A stretch of 64,000 nt of DNA from Geodermatophilus obscurus DSM 43160. Lineage in GTDB: Bacteria; Actinomycetota; Actinomycetes; Mycobacteriales; Geodermatophilaceae. The notes under the pieces were generated by a model. That model was given only the letters and a program-made list of their open reading frames with translations. It was not told where the DNA came from and made no database searches. Numbering within the stretch: the first letter of the stretch is position 1; each line of letters starts with the position of its first letter. Positions 39,905-48,215 of this stretch are shown in pieces. Both the position numbers and the translations under genes were made by a program. The stretch covers positions 3,844,001 to 3,908,000 of the forward strand of contig NC_013757.1 in the NCBI RefSeq assembly GCF_000025345.1, given 5' to 3'.

Positions 39905-40588
39905 TCACTGGCCCGGGCACGGACGAAGCTCAACGGTCGTCTGCCCCGCCGCCACGGGTGTGATCAGCTCCTGCAGGCGTGCGCTCTCGTCGGCCGGGAA
40001 CCCGTCGGCCTGCCAGGCCGGCAGCCGGTCGAGGACCTGACGCGCGTATCCCTGCACCTCCTCGGGAGGCGTCCCCTGCCGAACCTCGAGGCACGTGGGG
40101 GATCCGGCCGGCGCTGCGGGCGCCGGCGCCAGGCCGGTCATCGTGCGGAACAGGGCCAGCCGGCTCGCGGTGGCGTACCGCGGGTCGAGCCCTTCACCAC
40201 TGATCACGATCGGCAGCACCTGCTGGGCCGACCGCTGGCGCACGGCCTCGTCCTCCGACACGAGACCCTGCAGCCCGTCCCGCAGCAGCGGGCCGGCCGG
40301 TCCGGCAGCGTCCGGTCGCGCCGTCAGGTCCGCGATGAGGCCCGTGACCGTTTGCGGCGGGGCCGGCGCCGGCTCCTCGACGGGGGACGGAGCCGACGGC
40401 GAGGCCTGCGTGGCGGTCGCACCGCCGCTCGTCGCCGCAGCAGTCGGGGCCGCGCTCGTCGAGCGGTCGTCGTCGGCTGTCGTCAGGACCACCAGGGTGC
40501 TCACCCCCACGACGGCGGCGGCGGCGGCCATGGCCACCCCCACCCGACGTCGCCGTGAGGCCGTGACCGCGCGATCGAGGTGTCGCAT
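39905..40588 (-). CDS. Secreted or membrane-anchored protein, paralogue B
   Basis: 227 residues from ATG 40588, with TATCCT 7 nt upstream. It is a close paralogue of the protein at 35227-35916: same signal/TM segment (VGVAMAAAAAVVGVSTLVVL), same linker type, and nearly the same mature domain (GLIADLTARPDAAGPAGPLL, DPRYATASRLALFRTMTGLA, both ending RPCPGQ). It follows the eroded toxin and helicase fragments, so it belongs to the duplicated segment and remains intact. Confidence 0.82.
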   Translation of the reverse strand: MRHLDRAVTASRRRRVGVAMAAAAAVVGVSTLVVLTTADDDRSTSAAPTAAATSGGATATQASPSAPSPVEEPAPAPPQTVTGLIADLTARPDAAGPAGPLLRDGLQGLVSEDEAVRQRSAQQVLPIVISGEGLDPRYATASRLALFRTMTGLAPAPAAPAGSPTCLEVRQGTPPEEVQGYARQVLDRLPAWQADGFPADESARLQELITPVAAGQTTVELRPCPGQ

Positions 40589-40595
40589 CCGCGTG

Positions 40596-40601
40596 AGGAT
40601 A
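40596..40601 (-). promoter_or_regulatory. Leaderless -10 box TATCCT
   Basis: Read on the minus strand, TATCCT lies 7 nt before the ATG at 40588. It is conserved with paralogue A. Confidence 0.5.
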
Positions 40602-40778
40602 GGGGCGGGAAGGTGCGTCCAGGCGTCCTCAGCAGCGGTCCGGTCACGAACCCTCCGTCCGGCTGCCCGCCGCATCCTGCCCCCTGACCGCCACCCCGAC
40701 CTGAGGGCCGAGGTGCGGGACCGGGCGGTCACTGAGGTACTGAGGGCGTCGACCTGTCCCATGACGAGAGGACGCCCC

Positions 40779-41819
40779 ATGCGCGCGGTGCAGTACCGGA
40801 CCATCGGCGGCGGACCCGAGGTGGTGGAGGTCCCCACCCCGGAACCGGGACCAGGGCAGATCCGGCTGCGGGTGACCGCCGCCGGGCTGTGCCACTCGGA
40901 CTGGTTCGTCATGGACCTGCCCGCCGACAAGTACGCCTACGGGCTACCGCTGACGCTCGGGCACGAGGGCACCGGGGTGGTCGACGCGCTCGGGGACGGC
41001 GTCACCGGCGTCGCGGTGGGCGACCCGGTCGCCGTCTACGGCCCCTGGGGGTGCGGGCTGTGCTCCGCGTGCGCGCGGGGCGCGGAGAACTACTGCCCGC
41101 GGGCGGCGTCGCTCGGCATCCAGCCGCCCGGGCTGGGCGCGCCGGGCGCGCTGGCCGAGTACATGGTCGTGGACGACGTCCGGCACCTGGTCCCGCTCGG
41201 CGACCTCGACCCGGTGGAGGCCGTCTCGCTCACCGACGCGGGGCTGACGCCGTACCACGCGATCGTCTCCAGCCTCGACAAGCTGGCCGCGGGGAGCACC
41301 GCCGTGGTGATCGGCGCCGGCGGGCTGGGGCACGTCGGCATTCAGGTGCTGCGCGCGGTCACCGGCGCGACCGTGGTGGCGCTGGACATCAGCGAGGAGA
41401 AGCTGGCGCTGGCGTCGGAGGTGGGCGCGCACTCCGTGCTTCGGTCGGACGACGCGGCTGTGGGCGCGATCCGGTCGCTGACCGGCGGGGTGGGCGCGCA
41501 GGCGGTGTTCGACTTCGTCGGCGCCGCGCCGACGGTGGAGATCGCCCGGAAGTCGGTGGCTCTGGACGGCGTGATCCAGATCGTCGGGATCGGCGGCGGA
41601 CTGCTCCCGACCGGCTTCTTCTCCACGCCGATGGGGGCGTCGGTGCGCGCGCCGTACTGGGGCACGCGGACGGAGCTGATGGAGGTGCTCGACCTCGCAC
41701 GGGCCGGCGCGGTGCACGTCGAGGTCGAGAAGTACACGCTGGACGAGGCGCCCGAGGCCTACCGCCGGCTGCACGAGGGGGCGGTCCGCGGCCGCGCCGT
41801 CGTCGTCCCCGGGGACTGA
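40779..41819 (+). CDS. Zinc-dependent alcohol dehydrogenase (MDR family)
   Basis: 346 residues from ATG 40779, chosen for GAGAGGAC upstream (ATG 40761 is possible). Catalytic zinc ligands are in AGLCHSDWF and GHEGTG. The structural zinc loop has four cysteines (CGLCSACARGAENYC). The NAD(P) site is VVIGAGGLGHVGIQ, with an acidic Asp after VVALD that favours NAD. It oxidises an alcohol or reduces an aldehyde. The N-terminus resembles the AdhP/formaldehyde-type group. It is probably followed by the cupin at 41940 in one unit. Confidence 0.93.
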   Translation: MRAVQYRTIGGGPEVVEVPTPEPGPGQIRLRVTAAGLCHSDWFVMDLPADKYAYGLPLTLGHEGTGVVDALGDGVTGVAVGDPVAVYGPWGCGLCSACARGAENYCPRAASLGIQPPGLGAPGALAEYMVVDDVRHLVPLGDLDPVEAVSLTDAGLTPYHAIVSSLDKLAAGSTAVVIGAGGLGHVGIQVLRAVTGATVVALDISEEKLALASEVGAHSVLRSDDAAVGAIRSLTGGVGAQAVFDFVGAAPTVEIARKSVALDGVIQIVGIGGGLLPTGFFSTPMGASVRAPYWGTRTELMEVLDLARAGAVHVEVEKYTLDEAPEAYRRLHEGAVRGRAVVVPGD

Positions 41820-41939
41820 CGTCTGGGGAGGCGGCCGGTGAGGCTCGCCGGGGCCGCATCGAGACCCCCATTGAGCTCCGCAGGTGGCGATCCCGGAGGG
41901 CGCTTGACGCCCGCGCGCCGGCGCGGTCGGCTGACTTTC

Positions 41940-42356
41940 ATGACCGAGGAACCCACCGACGGCTGGCACCAGCCGCTGCGGCACATCCGGGCCGACGAGC
42001 TCACCGGCGACACCGGGCAGACCAGCGGCATGACGAGGCTGGAGGCGGTGTCGGCCAAGACGGTCGGATCCCGGCGGGTGTGGATGGGCCAGACGCACGT
42101 CGCCCCGCGGACATCGTCCGGCGACCACCACCACGGCGACTCCGAGACCGCCATCCACGTGCTGCGCGGCCACCCGGTCTTCGTCTTCGCGGAGGACGGC
42201 GAGGAGGTCCGGCTGACCACCGGGCCCGGCGACTACGTCTTCGTCCCGCCGCACACCCCGCACCGTGAGGAGAACCCGACCGACGAGGAGGCCGTCGTGG
42301 TCATCGCCCGCAGCAGCCAGGAAGCGATCGTGGTCAACCTGCCCGGGTTGACCTGA
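41940..42356 (+). CDS. Cupin-domain protein
   Basis: 138 residues from ATG 41940. Cupin motifs: SGDHHHGDSETAIHVLRGHP (metal His and Glu), TGPGDYVFVPPHTPHREEN and AIVVNLPGL at the end. The full metal set suggests an active or metal-binding cupin. No Shine-Dalgarno sequence is clear; the sequence before the ATG is GCTGACTTTC. It follows the alcohol dehydrogenase by 120 bp. Confidence 0.85.
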   Translation: MTEEPTDGWHQPLRHIRADELTGDTGQTSGMTRLEAVSAKTVGSRRVWMGQTHVAPRTSSGDHHHGDSETAIHVLRGHPVFVFAEDGEEVRLTTGPGDYVFVPPHTPHREENPTDEEAVVVIARSSQEAIVVNLPGLT

Positions 42357-42586
42357 CCCCGGGCGACGTGGGACGACGGAGAGCCGGAACGTACCCGTGC
42401 CTTTACACCCCGGGCGACGACCGGCGGTTCGCCGACAATGGGGCGGGCGGCACCCTACGAATCCCGCACGGACAAGTCGGGGCATGGGCCTTCCCGAGGG
42501 TGGTGCCGTGGTGCGTGCCGAGCGCGTCACCGAGGCCGGGTGCGCCTCCTGGGTGACATGGCAACCGGGGTGGGGACGCCGAGCGG

Positions 42587-42916
42587 TCACAGTCCGAGAT
42601 AGACCCGCAGCTGCCCTTCGATGCGGGTCATCTCGCTCGGCGCGAGCAGCCCGCGGCGCCGACGGCATCGGCCGCGAGCCACGGCTTGGACGCCGGTGAT
42701 GTCGACGTACGACTCGTCGTACCGGGTGAGACCGGCGTCGGCGCCCAGCGGGATGTGCGTGAGCGACGGCCCACTGGTCCCCGTGATCGGCAGGACGACG
42801 ACGTGGCCGAGCCTGCTGTTCAGGGCGTTGACGCTGAGGACGACGGCCGGGTGCACGCCGAAACCGGGGAACGCGACGTCCCACACCTCACCGCGCAGCG
42901 GTTCGGGCAGGGCCAC
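42587..42916 (-). CDS. MazF/PemK-type endoribonuclease toxin
   Basis: 109 residues from GTG 42916. The MazF core is RGEVWDVAFPGFGVHPAVVL, followed by VVVLPITGTSG and DITGVQAVARGR. It cuts mRNA at short sequences when freed. It lies 3 bp after its antitoxin. Confidence 0.88.
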   Translation of the reverse strand: MALPEPLRGEVWDVAFPGFGVHPAVVLSVNALNSRLGHVVVLPITGTSGPSLTHIPLGADAGLTRYDESYVDITGVQAVARGRCRRRRGLLAPSEMTRIEGQLRVYLGL

Positions 42917-42919
42917 GGG

Positions 42920-43177
42920 TCAGGACGCGTCCGCGTCATCCGGCTCGTCCGCCACCACGCCGATGGGCAGGGGTGGCTCCTCGTCGCCGTAGAACTCCTC
43001 CACGCTGCGCGCCATGCGCTCCTCTGCGGCCCGCTGGTGCAGCAACTGCAGCGCTGCCTTGACGATCTCGGTCCGACCGGAGAGTCCGAGGACCTCGGAA
43101 TCCGCCTGCAGTTGGGCCGCCAGGTCCCGGCTGATGCGCGCCTGCCAGACCTCGGTACCGACCGAACTCTCCGTCAT
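42920..43177 (-). CDS. Antitoxin of the MazF pair (RHH-like)
   Basis: 85 residues from ATG 43177. The core ARISRDLAAQLQADSEVLGL with GRTEIVKAALQLLHQ is ribbon-helix-helix-like. The acidic C-terminus (EEFYGDEEPP, DEPDDADAS) is the usual MazF-neutralising tail. The start overlaps a large palindrome. Confidence 0.82.
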   Translation of the reverse strand: MTESSVGTEVWQARISRDLAAQLQADSEVLGLSGRTEIVKAALQLLHQRAAEERMARSVEEFYGDEEPPLPIGVVADEPDDADAS

Positions 43178-43200
43178 GTGTACGACTATCTGTCGTACAC
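43178..43200. promoter_or_regulatory. MazEF operator palindrome
   Basis: GTGTACGAC (43178-43186) and its exact complement GTCGTACAC (43192-43200) flank a 5-nt centre directly before the antitoxin ATG. A GATAGT -10-like box on the minus strand lies in the centre, so repressor binding would block the promoter. Confidence 0.65.
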
Positions 43201-43300
43201 GCCGGTCGGTCAAGTTCCCTGTGGAGCGCTCGAGAGACAGAGGGGATGGGCCCGGCTGGGAGGAACGCCCGACCCTCCTGACGACGGCTGCGGCCGCCGC

Positions 43301-43306
43301 TAGCGT
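43301..43306 (+). promoter_or_regulatory. Leaderless -10 box TAGCGT
   Basis: TAGCGT lies 7 nt before the ATG at 43314. No Shine-Dalgarno sequence is present. Confidence 0.5.
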
Positions 43307-43313
43307 CGTCCCG

Positions 43314-45113
43314 ATGCCGAAGCGCATGCACCGCAGCAAGCCCTCGTCGGGGCCGCGGAGCCGCCGGGACGTGGCCGCACGCCGGGAACGACGTACCCCG
43401 GACCTGGTCGACGAGGTCGCCGGGGCGCTCGCCGGCGGGGAGCCGCTCGACCTGCTGGCGCTGACAAGTTCCTTCCTGGCCGCCACCGATCCGCGGGAAC
43501 GCCGTCTGTTCGGCGCCCAGGACGAACCCTCGCTGCCGCCACGCGAGGAGATCGTCGAGACCTTCTTCGAGGTGCCCATCCCGGAGACCTCGGCCCTGCT
43601 GACGGCGATCGCCGTCCTGACCGGGGACGACGTGCTGCGCTCCCGGGTCCGCCGGGAGGTCGCCACCCGGGCCCACGTACTCCCCCACTGGCTCGCCGAG
43701 CTGGACCGGGCGCGTGCGCACGACCGCGCCCTGCAGATGACGGACGTGCTGGGGGACGGCGAGAACCTCGTGCTCGGCGTGCGGCTGCCGGGTGGTCCGG
43801 AGCTCTCGGTCGCCGTCTACGTGGACCACAACCTCGGCACGGTCGCCAAGGACGGCTTCGTCGTCCCGGGCGCCCTGCCGGACCTGGTCGAGCTGATGCG
43901 CAGCGAGAGCGACGACCCCGACGTCACGCTCACCGAGCTCGACCCGGCCGACGCCCGGGCCCGGATCACCGAGGCGGTCGAGCACGGCGCGATGGTCTTC
44001 CCGCCGCTGGAGACGGAGACCTGGCCGGCCTGCCGGCCGCTGGTCGAGTGGGCCGCCGGACTGCTGCCGGCCGGCGGGCGCGGGTACGAGCGGCCGAAGT
44101 GGAGCGAGGCCGACCGGCAGGCCCTCGCTGAACGCTGCCTCGCCTCGCCATTCGCCGCCGGGCTGGACGACGCCGACTCCCGGGACCTGCTGGACACGCT
44201 GCTGTGGTTCGGCACCGACTACGGGCCCCGCGACCCGCTGCGCTGGAGCCCGGTGGCCGTCGAGATCGTGCTGACCGACTGGATCCCGCGGAAGATCGTC
44301 GCCGACTTCCGCTACCTGGCGAAGGCGCCGGCCGTCCTGCGCGCGCTCATCCGGTTCAGCCACGCGGAGCGCGGGATCCGCCCCGGGCTGACCGAGGAGA
44401 CCCTCGCCGCCGTCGACGAGTGGGAGCCGGAGTACCAGGCGGCGATCCGCGCACCGCGGCTGCAGGGCCCGGAGGCACTGCTGGCCGCCGTCGGCGCCCT
44501 CGACCCGGAGGAGTACCTCGACGCCGTGCAGTTGGACGAGCTGCGCCGGGCAGTGGGTGGCGCGCGGGCGCTCGACGGGCTCGACGGGCTCGACGACGCT
44601 CTTCTGCCGGACGAACCGTTCGTAGAGAAACGGGTGCCGGCCGACGTCCGCGACCGAGTGGCCGAGGTGCGGGAGCTGGTCGACCGGTGCTGCGACGGAC
44701 TGCTGGACGTCGAGCACCGGACGGCGGCCCGCTGGCTGCTGGCCGCGGTCGCGGACGGCGATCCGGCCGTCTTCCGCCGCCGGGGCCGGGCGGAGACCGC
44801 TGCTGCGGCGATCTGCTGGCTGGTCGCGAAGGCCAACCGCTCTCTCGGGCCGGGTGGTCCGCAGGCCCAGGAGTTGTTGGGCTGGTTCGGCGTGCGCTCG
44901 GCGTCCCAGCGCAGCGAGCCGATGCTGGCGGCGATCGGGGTGGACCCGCACCAGCCCGGCGAGCGGGCGCTGGAGTCCCCGACCTACCTGACCGCCGCCC
45001 GCCGCCGGCAACTCATCGCCGACCGGGACCGGCTGGCCGGCGCCACCGAGGACGATGACCTGGACGCACTCGCTGAACACGCCGCCCGGACGTCGCCCGA
45101 CGACCTCGACTGA
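43314..45113 (+). CDS. Large protein with a C-terminal DUF6398-like domain
   Basis: 599 residues. The N-terminus is basic (MPKRMHRSKPSSGPRSRRD). A long acidic alpha-helical body follows (VYVDHNLGTVAKDGFVVPG, LLWFGTDYGPRDPLRWSPVA). The C-terminal ~110 residues (VPADVRDRVAEVRELVDRCC, ICWLVAKANRSLGPGG) match what I recall as DUF6398. No catalytic motif is visible. DUF6398 proteins occur near pRiA4b ORF-3-like genes, and a fragment of such a gene lies at 45850. It sits between MazEF and RelE-type TA loci. Confidence 0.7.
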   Translation: MPKRMHRSKPSSGPRSRRDVAARRERRTPDLVDEVAGALAGGEPLDLLALTSSFLAATDPRERRLFGAQDEPSLPPREEIVETFFEVPIPETSALLTAIAVLTGDDVLRSRVRREVATRAHVLPHWLAELDRARAHDRALQMTDVLGDGENLVLGVRLPGGPELSVAVYVDHNLGTVAKDGFVVPGALPDLVELMRSESDDPDVTLTELDPADARARITEAVEHGAMVFPPLETETWPACRPLVEWAAGLLPAGGRGYERPKWSEADRQALAERCLASPFAAGLDDADSRDLLDTLLWFGTDYGPRDPLRWSPVAVEIVLTDWIPRKIVADFRYLAKAPAVLRALIRFSHAERGIRPGLTEETLAAVDEWEPEYQAAIRAPRLQGPEALLAAVGALDPEEYLDAVQLDELRRAVGGARALDGLDGLDDALLPDEPFVEKRVPADVRDRVAEVRELVDRCCDGLLDVEHRTAARWLLAAVADGDPAVFRRRGRAETAAAAICWLVAKANRSLGPGGPQAQELLGWFGVRSASQRSEPMLAAIGVDPHQPGERALESPTYLTAARRRQLIADRDRLAGATEDDDLDALAEHAARTSPDDLD

Positions 45114-45254
45114 TGCATTCGATCCATCTCGCCCACTGCAGTCTCGGTAGTAGGCGGACCGACCGTGATGGCGCCGGGGTCCTCGGGGGAGCCGTCCGTG
45201 GAAGCGGGGCGGCGCGCCGGACGGAGGGGTACCGCTGACCCGGCCGTCACCGTG

Positions 45255-45524
45255 TCAGGGTTGCCGCCGCTCGTAGACGTCCCTCCGATGGCCGACCTTG
45301 ACGACGAGGACGAGCAGTTCCCCGTCCCGGATGTCGTAGCTGATGCGGAAGTCGCCGGTCCGCACCCGCCACTCCCCGGCGCCACCGACCAGTTGCCGCG
45401 CCCCTGGGGGACGAGGGTCCTCGGCCAGGAGGTCGATGGCCGCCTGGACCCGTCGGCGCCCCGGTGGGTCCAGCTTGCGCAACTGACGGACGGCGGCCGG
45501 CGCGAGCCGGACCTCGTAGGTCAC
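45255..45524 (-). CDS. RelE/ParE-type toxin
   Basis: 89 residues from GTG 45524 (GTGA overlap with the antitoxin). TYEVRLAPAAVRQLRKLDPP, DWRV-like EWRVRTGDFRISYDIRDGEL and VVKVGHRRDVYER are the RelE fold with its basic C-terminal catalytic patch. It cleaves mRNA in the ribosome in characterised relatives. Confidence 0.9.
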   Translation of the reverse strand: MTYEVRLAPAAVRQLRKLDPPGRRRVQAAIDLLAEDPRPPGARQLVGGAGEWRVRTGDFRISYDIRDGELLVLVVKVGHRRDVYERRQP

Positions 45525-45796
45525 GCCAGGCCCAGGTCGGCCTTCACCTGCTCCCACGGCACCGGCTCGGCCACCGTTCCCCGGAGTTCGGCGCGCGCGG
45601 CCTCGGCGTCGAGGATGTCGGACATGTCCTCGGCGAGGGCCTGGAGGCGCTCGAGGTCGTCCGCTGCGATGACAGCCGCGACCCGCCGGCCGCGGCGGCT
45701 CAGGTAGACCGGCTGGTGCGTCGAGCGGGCCTGGTCGACGACCGCGGCGAGGTCCCTGCGCGCGTCGGAGACACTGCGGTCATTGGGGTCGGCCAT
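45521..45796 (-). CDS. Phd/YefM-type antitoxin
   Basis: 91 residues. The VSDARRDLAAVVDQARSTHQ start with PVYLSRRGRRVAAVIAADDL is the Phd/YefM DNA-binding domain. The remaining helix (EDMSDILDAEAARAELRGTV) binds the toxin. TACCGT lies 6 nt before the ATG on the minus strand, so the message is probably leaderless. Confidence 0.9.
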   Translation of the reverse strand: MADPNDRSVSDARRDLAAVVDQARSTHQPVYLSRRGRRVAAVIAADDLERLQALAEDMSDILDAEAARAELRGTVAEPVPWEQVKADLGLA

Positions 45797-45802
45797 GTAC
45801 AA

Positions 45803-45808
45803 ACGGTA
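45803..45808 (-). promoter_or_regulatory. Leaderless -10 box TACCGT
   Basis: The box lies 6 nt before the Phd-type start. The surrounding TTGTACCG/TTTGTACA direct repeat may be the operator. Confidence 0.5.
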
Positions 45809-45849
45809 CAACACAGCGTGAGGGGAGCCGTTCGAACAGCGGAGCTGGG

Positions 45850-45960
45850 GGTCGGCCAGCACCGCGAGCAGGCGCCCATACCCGTGCGGGCCACCGCAGT
45901 CCTCCGGCGGACAGGCGCGAGCACCGCCGAGGCACCGCGGCGCCCCGCAACCGACGGCCG
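45850..45960 (-). pseudogene. C-terminal fragment of a pRiA4b ORF-3-like protein
   Basis: In one minus-strand frame the sequence reads CLGGARACPPEDCGGPHGYG, then RLLAVLADP. This matches the CPPEDxGG motif of pRiA4b ORF-3-family proteins. The rest of the ~180-residue family is missing and the frame has no start. It is a decayed remnant in the 276-bp gap between the Phd gene and the TPR gene. Confidence 0.6.
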
Positions 45961-46059
45961 CGAGCCGCTGGCCGATCCGGGTCCGCGCCGTACCGAGCGG
46001 CAGGTCCAGCGAGGCAGGTACCTCGGCTCGCGCGGTTCCGCGGCTCGCCGATCCGGCCA

Positions 46060-46065
46060 TACGGT
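46060..46065 (+). promoter_or_regulatory. Leaderless -10 box TACGGT
   Basis: TACGGT lies 7 nt before the GTG at 46073. Confidence 0.5.
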
Positions 46066-46072
46066 GACCTTC

Positions 46073-46669
46073 GTGCGCGGACCGCTCACCAGCGACGAGG
46101 TCGAGGCGCTGTACGCCCGAGCCCGGACGCCGCAACAGCACCGTGCGGCAGCTGAGAGACTCGCGGCCTGGGCGGAAGAGGCCCATCCGGACGACCAGGG
46201 CGTCTCCCCCGCCGCCCTGCTGGTGAGCGCCGGAGAGCACCTCACTGCAGCCGGGGACGTCGAGGCCGCGGTTGCCGTGTTCCGCCGAGCTGTCGCGGCC
46301 GGACAGCACGTGGCGCCCGACGTCCGCTGCTACCTGCACGGCGGGTTGCTCCAGCTGGGCGATGCCGAGGCCGCGCGGGAGATCGCCGAGGAGCTGCGCC
46401 GCGAGCGCCCGGTCGACGGGGACGTCTACCTGTTCCTCGGCGAGAACCTCGAGCTGGCGGGCGATCTCCGTGAGGCACACCGCTGGCTGACCATGGGGGC
46501 ACGACGGTCGTTCAACGACATCGAGGACGGCGACGACCGCGCGGTGGAGGACGCCGCCGGTCTGCTGATGGCCCGGCTGCGCGTGCGTCACGCGCTCGAC
46601 CTCCCGCTCGACGAGTACGACGCGCTCGTCGCATCGGCGCTGCTCGACGAGCACGCCCCCTCGGACTGA
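46073..46669 (+). CDS. TPR-like helical repeat protein
   Basis: 198 residues from GTG 46073. Four helical pairs of tetratricopeptide type are visible: LVSAGEHLTAAGDVEAAVAV, CYLHGGLLQLGDAEAAREIA and YLFLGENLELAGDLREAHRW. There is no catalytic motif or membrane segment. Probably a protein-binding scaffold. It converges with the DUF4407 gene at 46764. Confidence 0.8.
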   Translation: MRGPLTSDEVEALYARARTPQQHRAAAERLAAWAEEAHPDDQGVSPAALLVSAGEHLTAAGDVEAAVAVFRRAVAAGQHVAPDVRCYLHGGLLQLGDAEAAREIAEELRRERPVDGDVYLFLGENLELAGDLREAHRWLTMGARRSFNDIEDGDDRAVEDAAGLLMARLRVRHALDLPLDEYDALVASALLDEHAPSD

Positions 46670-46763
46670 CACGACGAGGTCGGCGGCCCCGCCGCACCGT
46701 TGTGCGCGGGCGGCCGGCACAGCGGGCGCCGGTGAGGACGTGACCGCCACCCGCGTCGCAGGG

Positions 46764-48215
46764 TCAGGCAGGTGCCGACGAGCCGGCCAGCCGGCCGTCC
46801 CGCGGGTCCTCGGAGCCGAGCCTGTCGTTCTTGTACAGGGACTCGAGGTCGTCGGCGGACGGCGTCGCTTCCCGCACCTCGCCCGCCGACGTCGCCCCCA
46901 GCTGCTCGTCCCGCCAGCGGCGCACGCCGTCGCGGGTGACGTCGAGCTGGGCGTCGAGGACCATGCCCGTGGCCCGGGACTCCGCCTTCAGCGTCCGAGC
47001 CGCCCGGGCCTCCGCGGCAGTCAGCGCCGAGCGGGCCAGCGTCTCGGCCTCCTCGTACTCGGTCTGCAGCCGCAGTCGCATGCGCTGCTCGACCTTCTCC
47101 TCCTCGAGCGAGACGAGCCGTTCGTAGAGGGACGGCGGCGCCAGCGCGAGCATCGTCTTGAAGATGATCGGTAGGCACTCGAGGGCCGTCATGAAGAGGA
47201 ACAGCAGGAGGTGCGCGGCGTGCAGCACGGGGTCCGCGTCGCTGATGCGTCCCAGTGCGGTGAGCCGGGCGAGGATCCCGTCGCTGTCGCCGACGGCAGC
47301 CTGGTGCGCCGCGATCTCGGCACGTCGATCGCTGCTGGCGTCGGCCGACCGCTCCTGCAGGTCGGCCAGCTGCGCCTCCTGGTCCGCCGTCTTCTGGATC
47401 TCCTCGGTCTCGAGCTGCTGGCGGACCTGCGCCTTTGCGGGCTCCGACTGCTGCTGGAGGTCCTGCCACTCACGCTGCAGCCGATCCCGCTCGGCCTGCT
47501 TCTCGCGGGAGACGTCGCCGATGCCGGCGTCCCCGGTGCCACACGTCCCGTCGTTCTCGCACTGGAACGCGGCCGCGGCGGCCTCGTAGCGGGTCTTCGC
47601 CTCGTCGATGCGTTGCTGGAGGTCCACCACGGCTGGGTCGTCCAGGACATCGGCGTCCGTCACGGGCTGCGCGATGTCGGCCTGCAGCGCCTGGATCTGC
47701 GCCTCCCAGGCCGGGATCTGCGCGTAGCGGCTGTCCTCGTCGAGCTGCCGGTTGAAGGCGTCCTCCTCCTCGGCCGCCATGACCTGCACCTCGGTGCTGA
47801 TCTCCGCGCTGAAGACGGCGAGCGTGAGCGGGGTCGAGATGACCGCGCCGATGAGGACGGCGAGGAGGACGCGCGGGAGCGCCATCGCCAGGGTGCCGAG
47901 CTTGGTTTTGAGCCGCGGGGTCGAGACGACGAGCCAGCGGTCCAGGTTGAGGATGACCAGGCCCCACGCCACTCCGCCGAGGACGGCGAACGGCCACCAG
48001 AAGTGCAGGGCGAGGTGCAGGGCGTAGGACGCGGACACCGCGGCGATGGCGGCCGTGGAGAGGAGCACCGCGCCCATCGCGACCTGCTTGGTGCGCTCCT
48101 TGGGCGCGTCGCGCAGGACGTCGCGGTTCGCCCCCGAGACCGTGAGCAGCTGCTCGGCGACGGCGCGCCGGGTCACCCGGCGGCGGAGCGACGACCGTTG
48201 CGTCCCGGACCTCAC
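46764..48215 (-). CDS. DUF4407 membrane protein
   Basis: About 483 residues from GTG 48215 (GTGA overlap with the upstream gene). Layout: basic N-terminus, two transmembrane helices at about 45-90, a third at about 110-135 (LPRVLLAVLIGAVISTPLTL), then a long coiled coil rich in Gln, Glu and Ala at about 150-340 with a CENDGTCGTG disulfide-like insert. A fourth helix (HLLLFLFMTALECLPIIFKT) and a second coiled region follow. This is the DUF4407 pattern of an extracytoplasmic coiled coil held by membrane helices. Function is unknown; it is paired with the next gene. Confidence 0.85.
   Translation of the reverse strand: MRSGTQRSSLRRRVTRRAVAEQLLTVSGANRDVLRDAPKERTKQVAMGAVLLSTAAIAAVSASYALHLALHFWWPFAVLGGVAWGLVILNLDRWLVVSTPRLKTKLGTLAMALPRVLLAVLIGAVISTPLTLAVFSAEISTEVQVMAAEEEDAFNRQLDEDSRYAQIPAWEAQIQALQADIAQPVTDADVLDDPAVVDLQQRIDEAKTRYEAAAAAFQCENDGTCGTGDAGIGDVSREKQAERDRLQREWQDLQQQSEPAKAQVRQQLETEEIQKTADQEAQLADLQERSADASSDRRAEIAAHQAAVGDSDGILARLTALGRISDADPVLHAAHLLLFLFMTALECLPIIFKTMLALAPPSLYERLVSLEEEKVEQRMRLRLQTEYEEAETLARSALTAAEARAARTLKAESRATGMVLDAQLDVTRDGVRRWRDEQLGATSAGEVREATPSADDLESLYKNDRLGSEDPRDGRLAGSSAPA

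Noticed and set aside
42357-42586. Open frame at about 42368-42556 after the cupin gene
   Set aside because: No ribosome-binding site, composition unlike a protein, and no recognisable motif. I treat it as intergenic.
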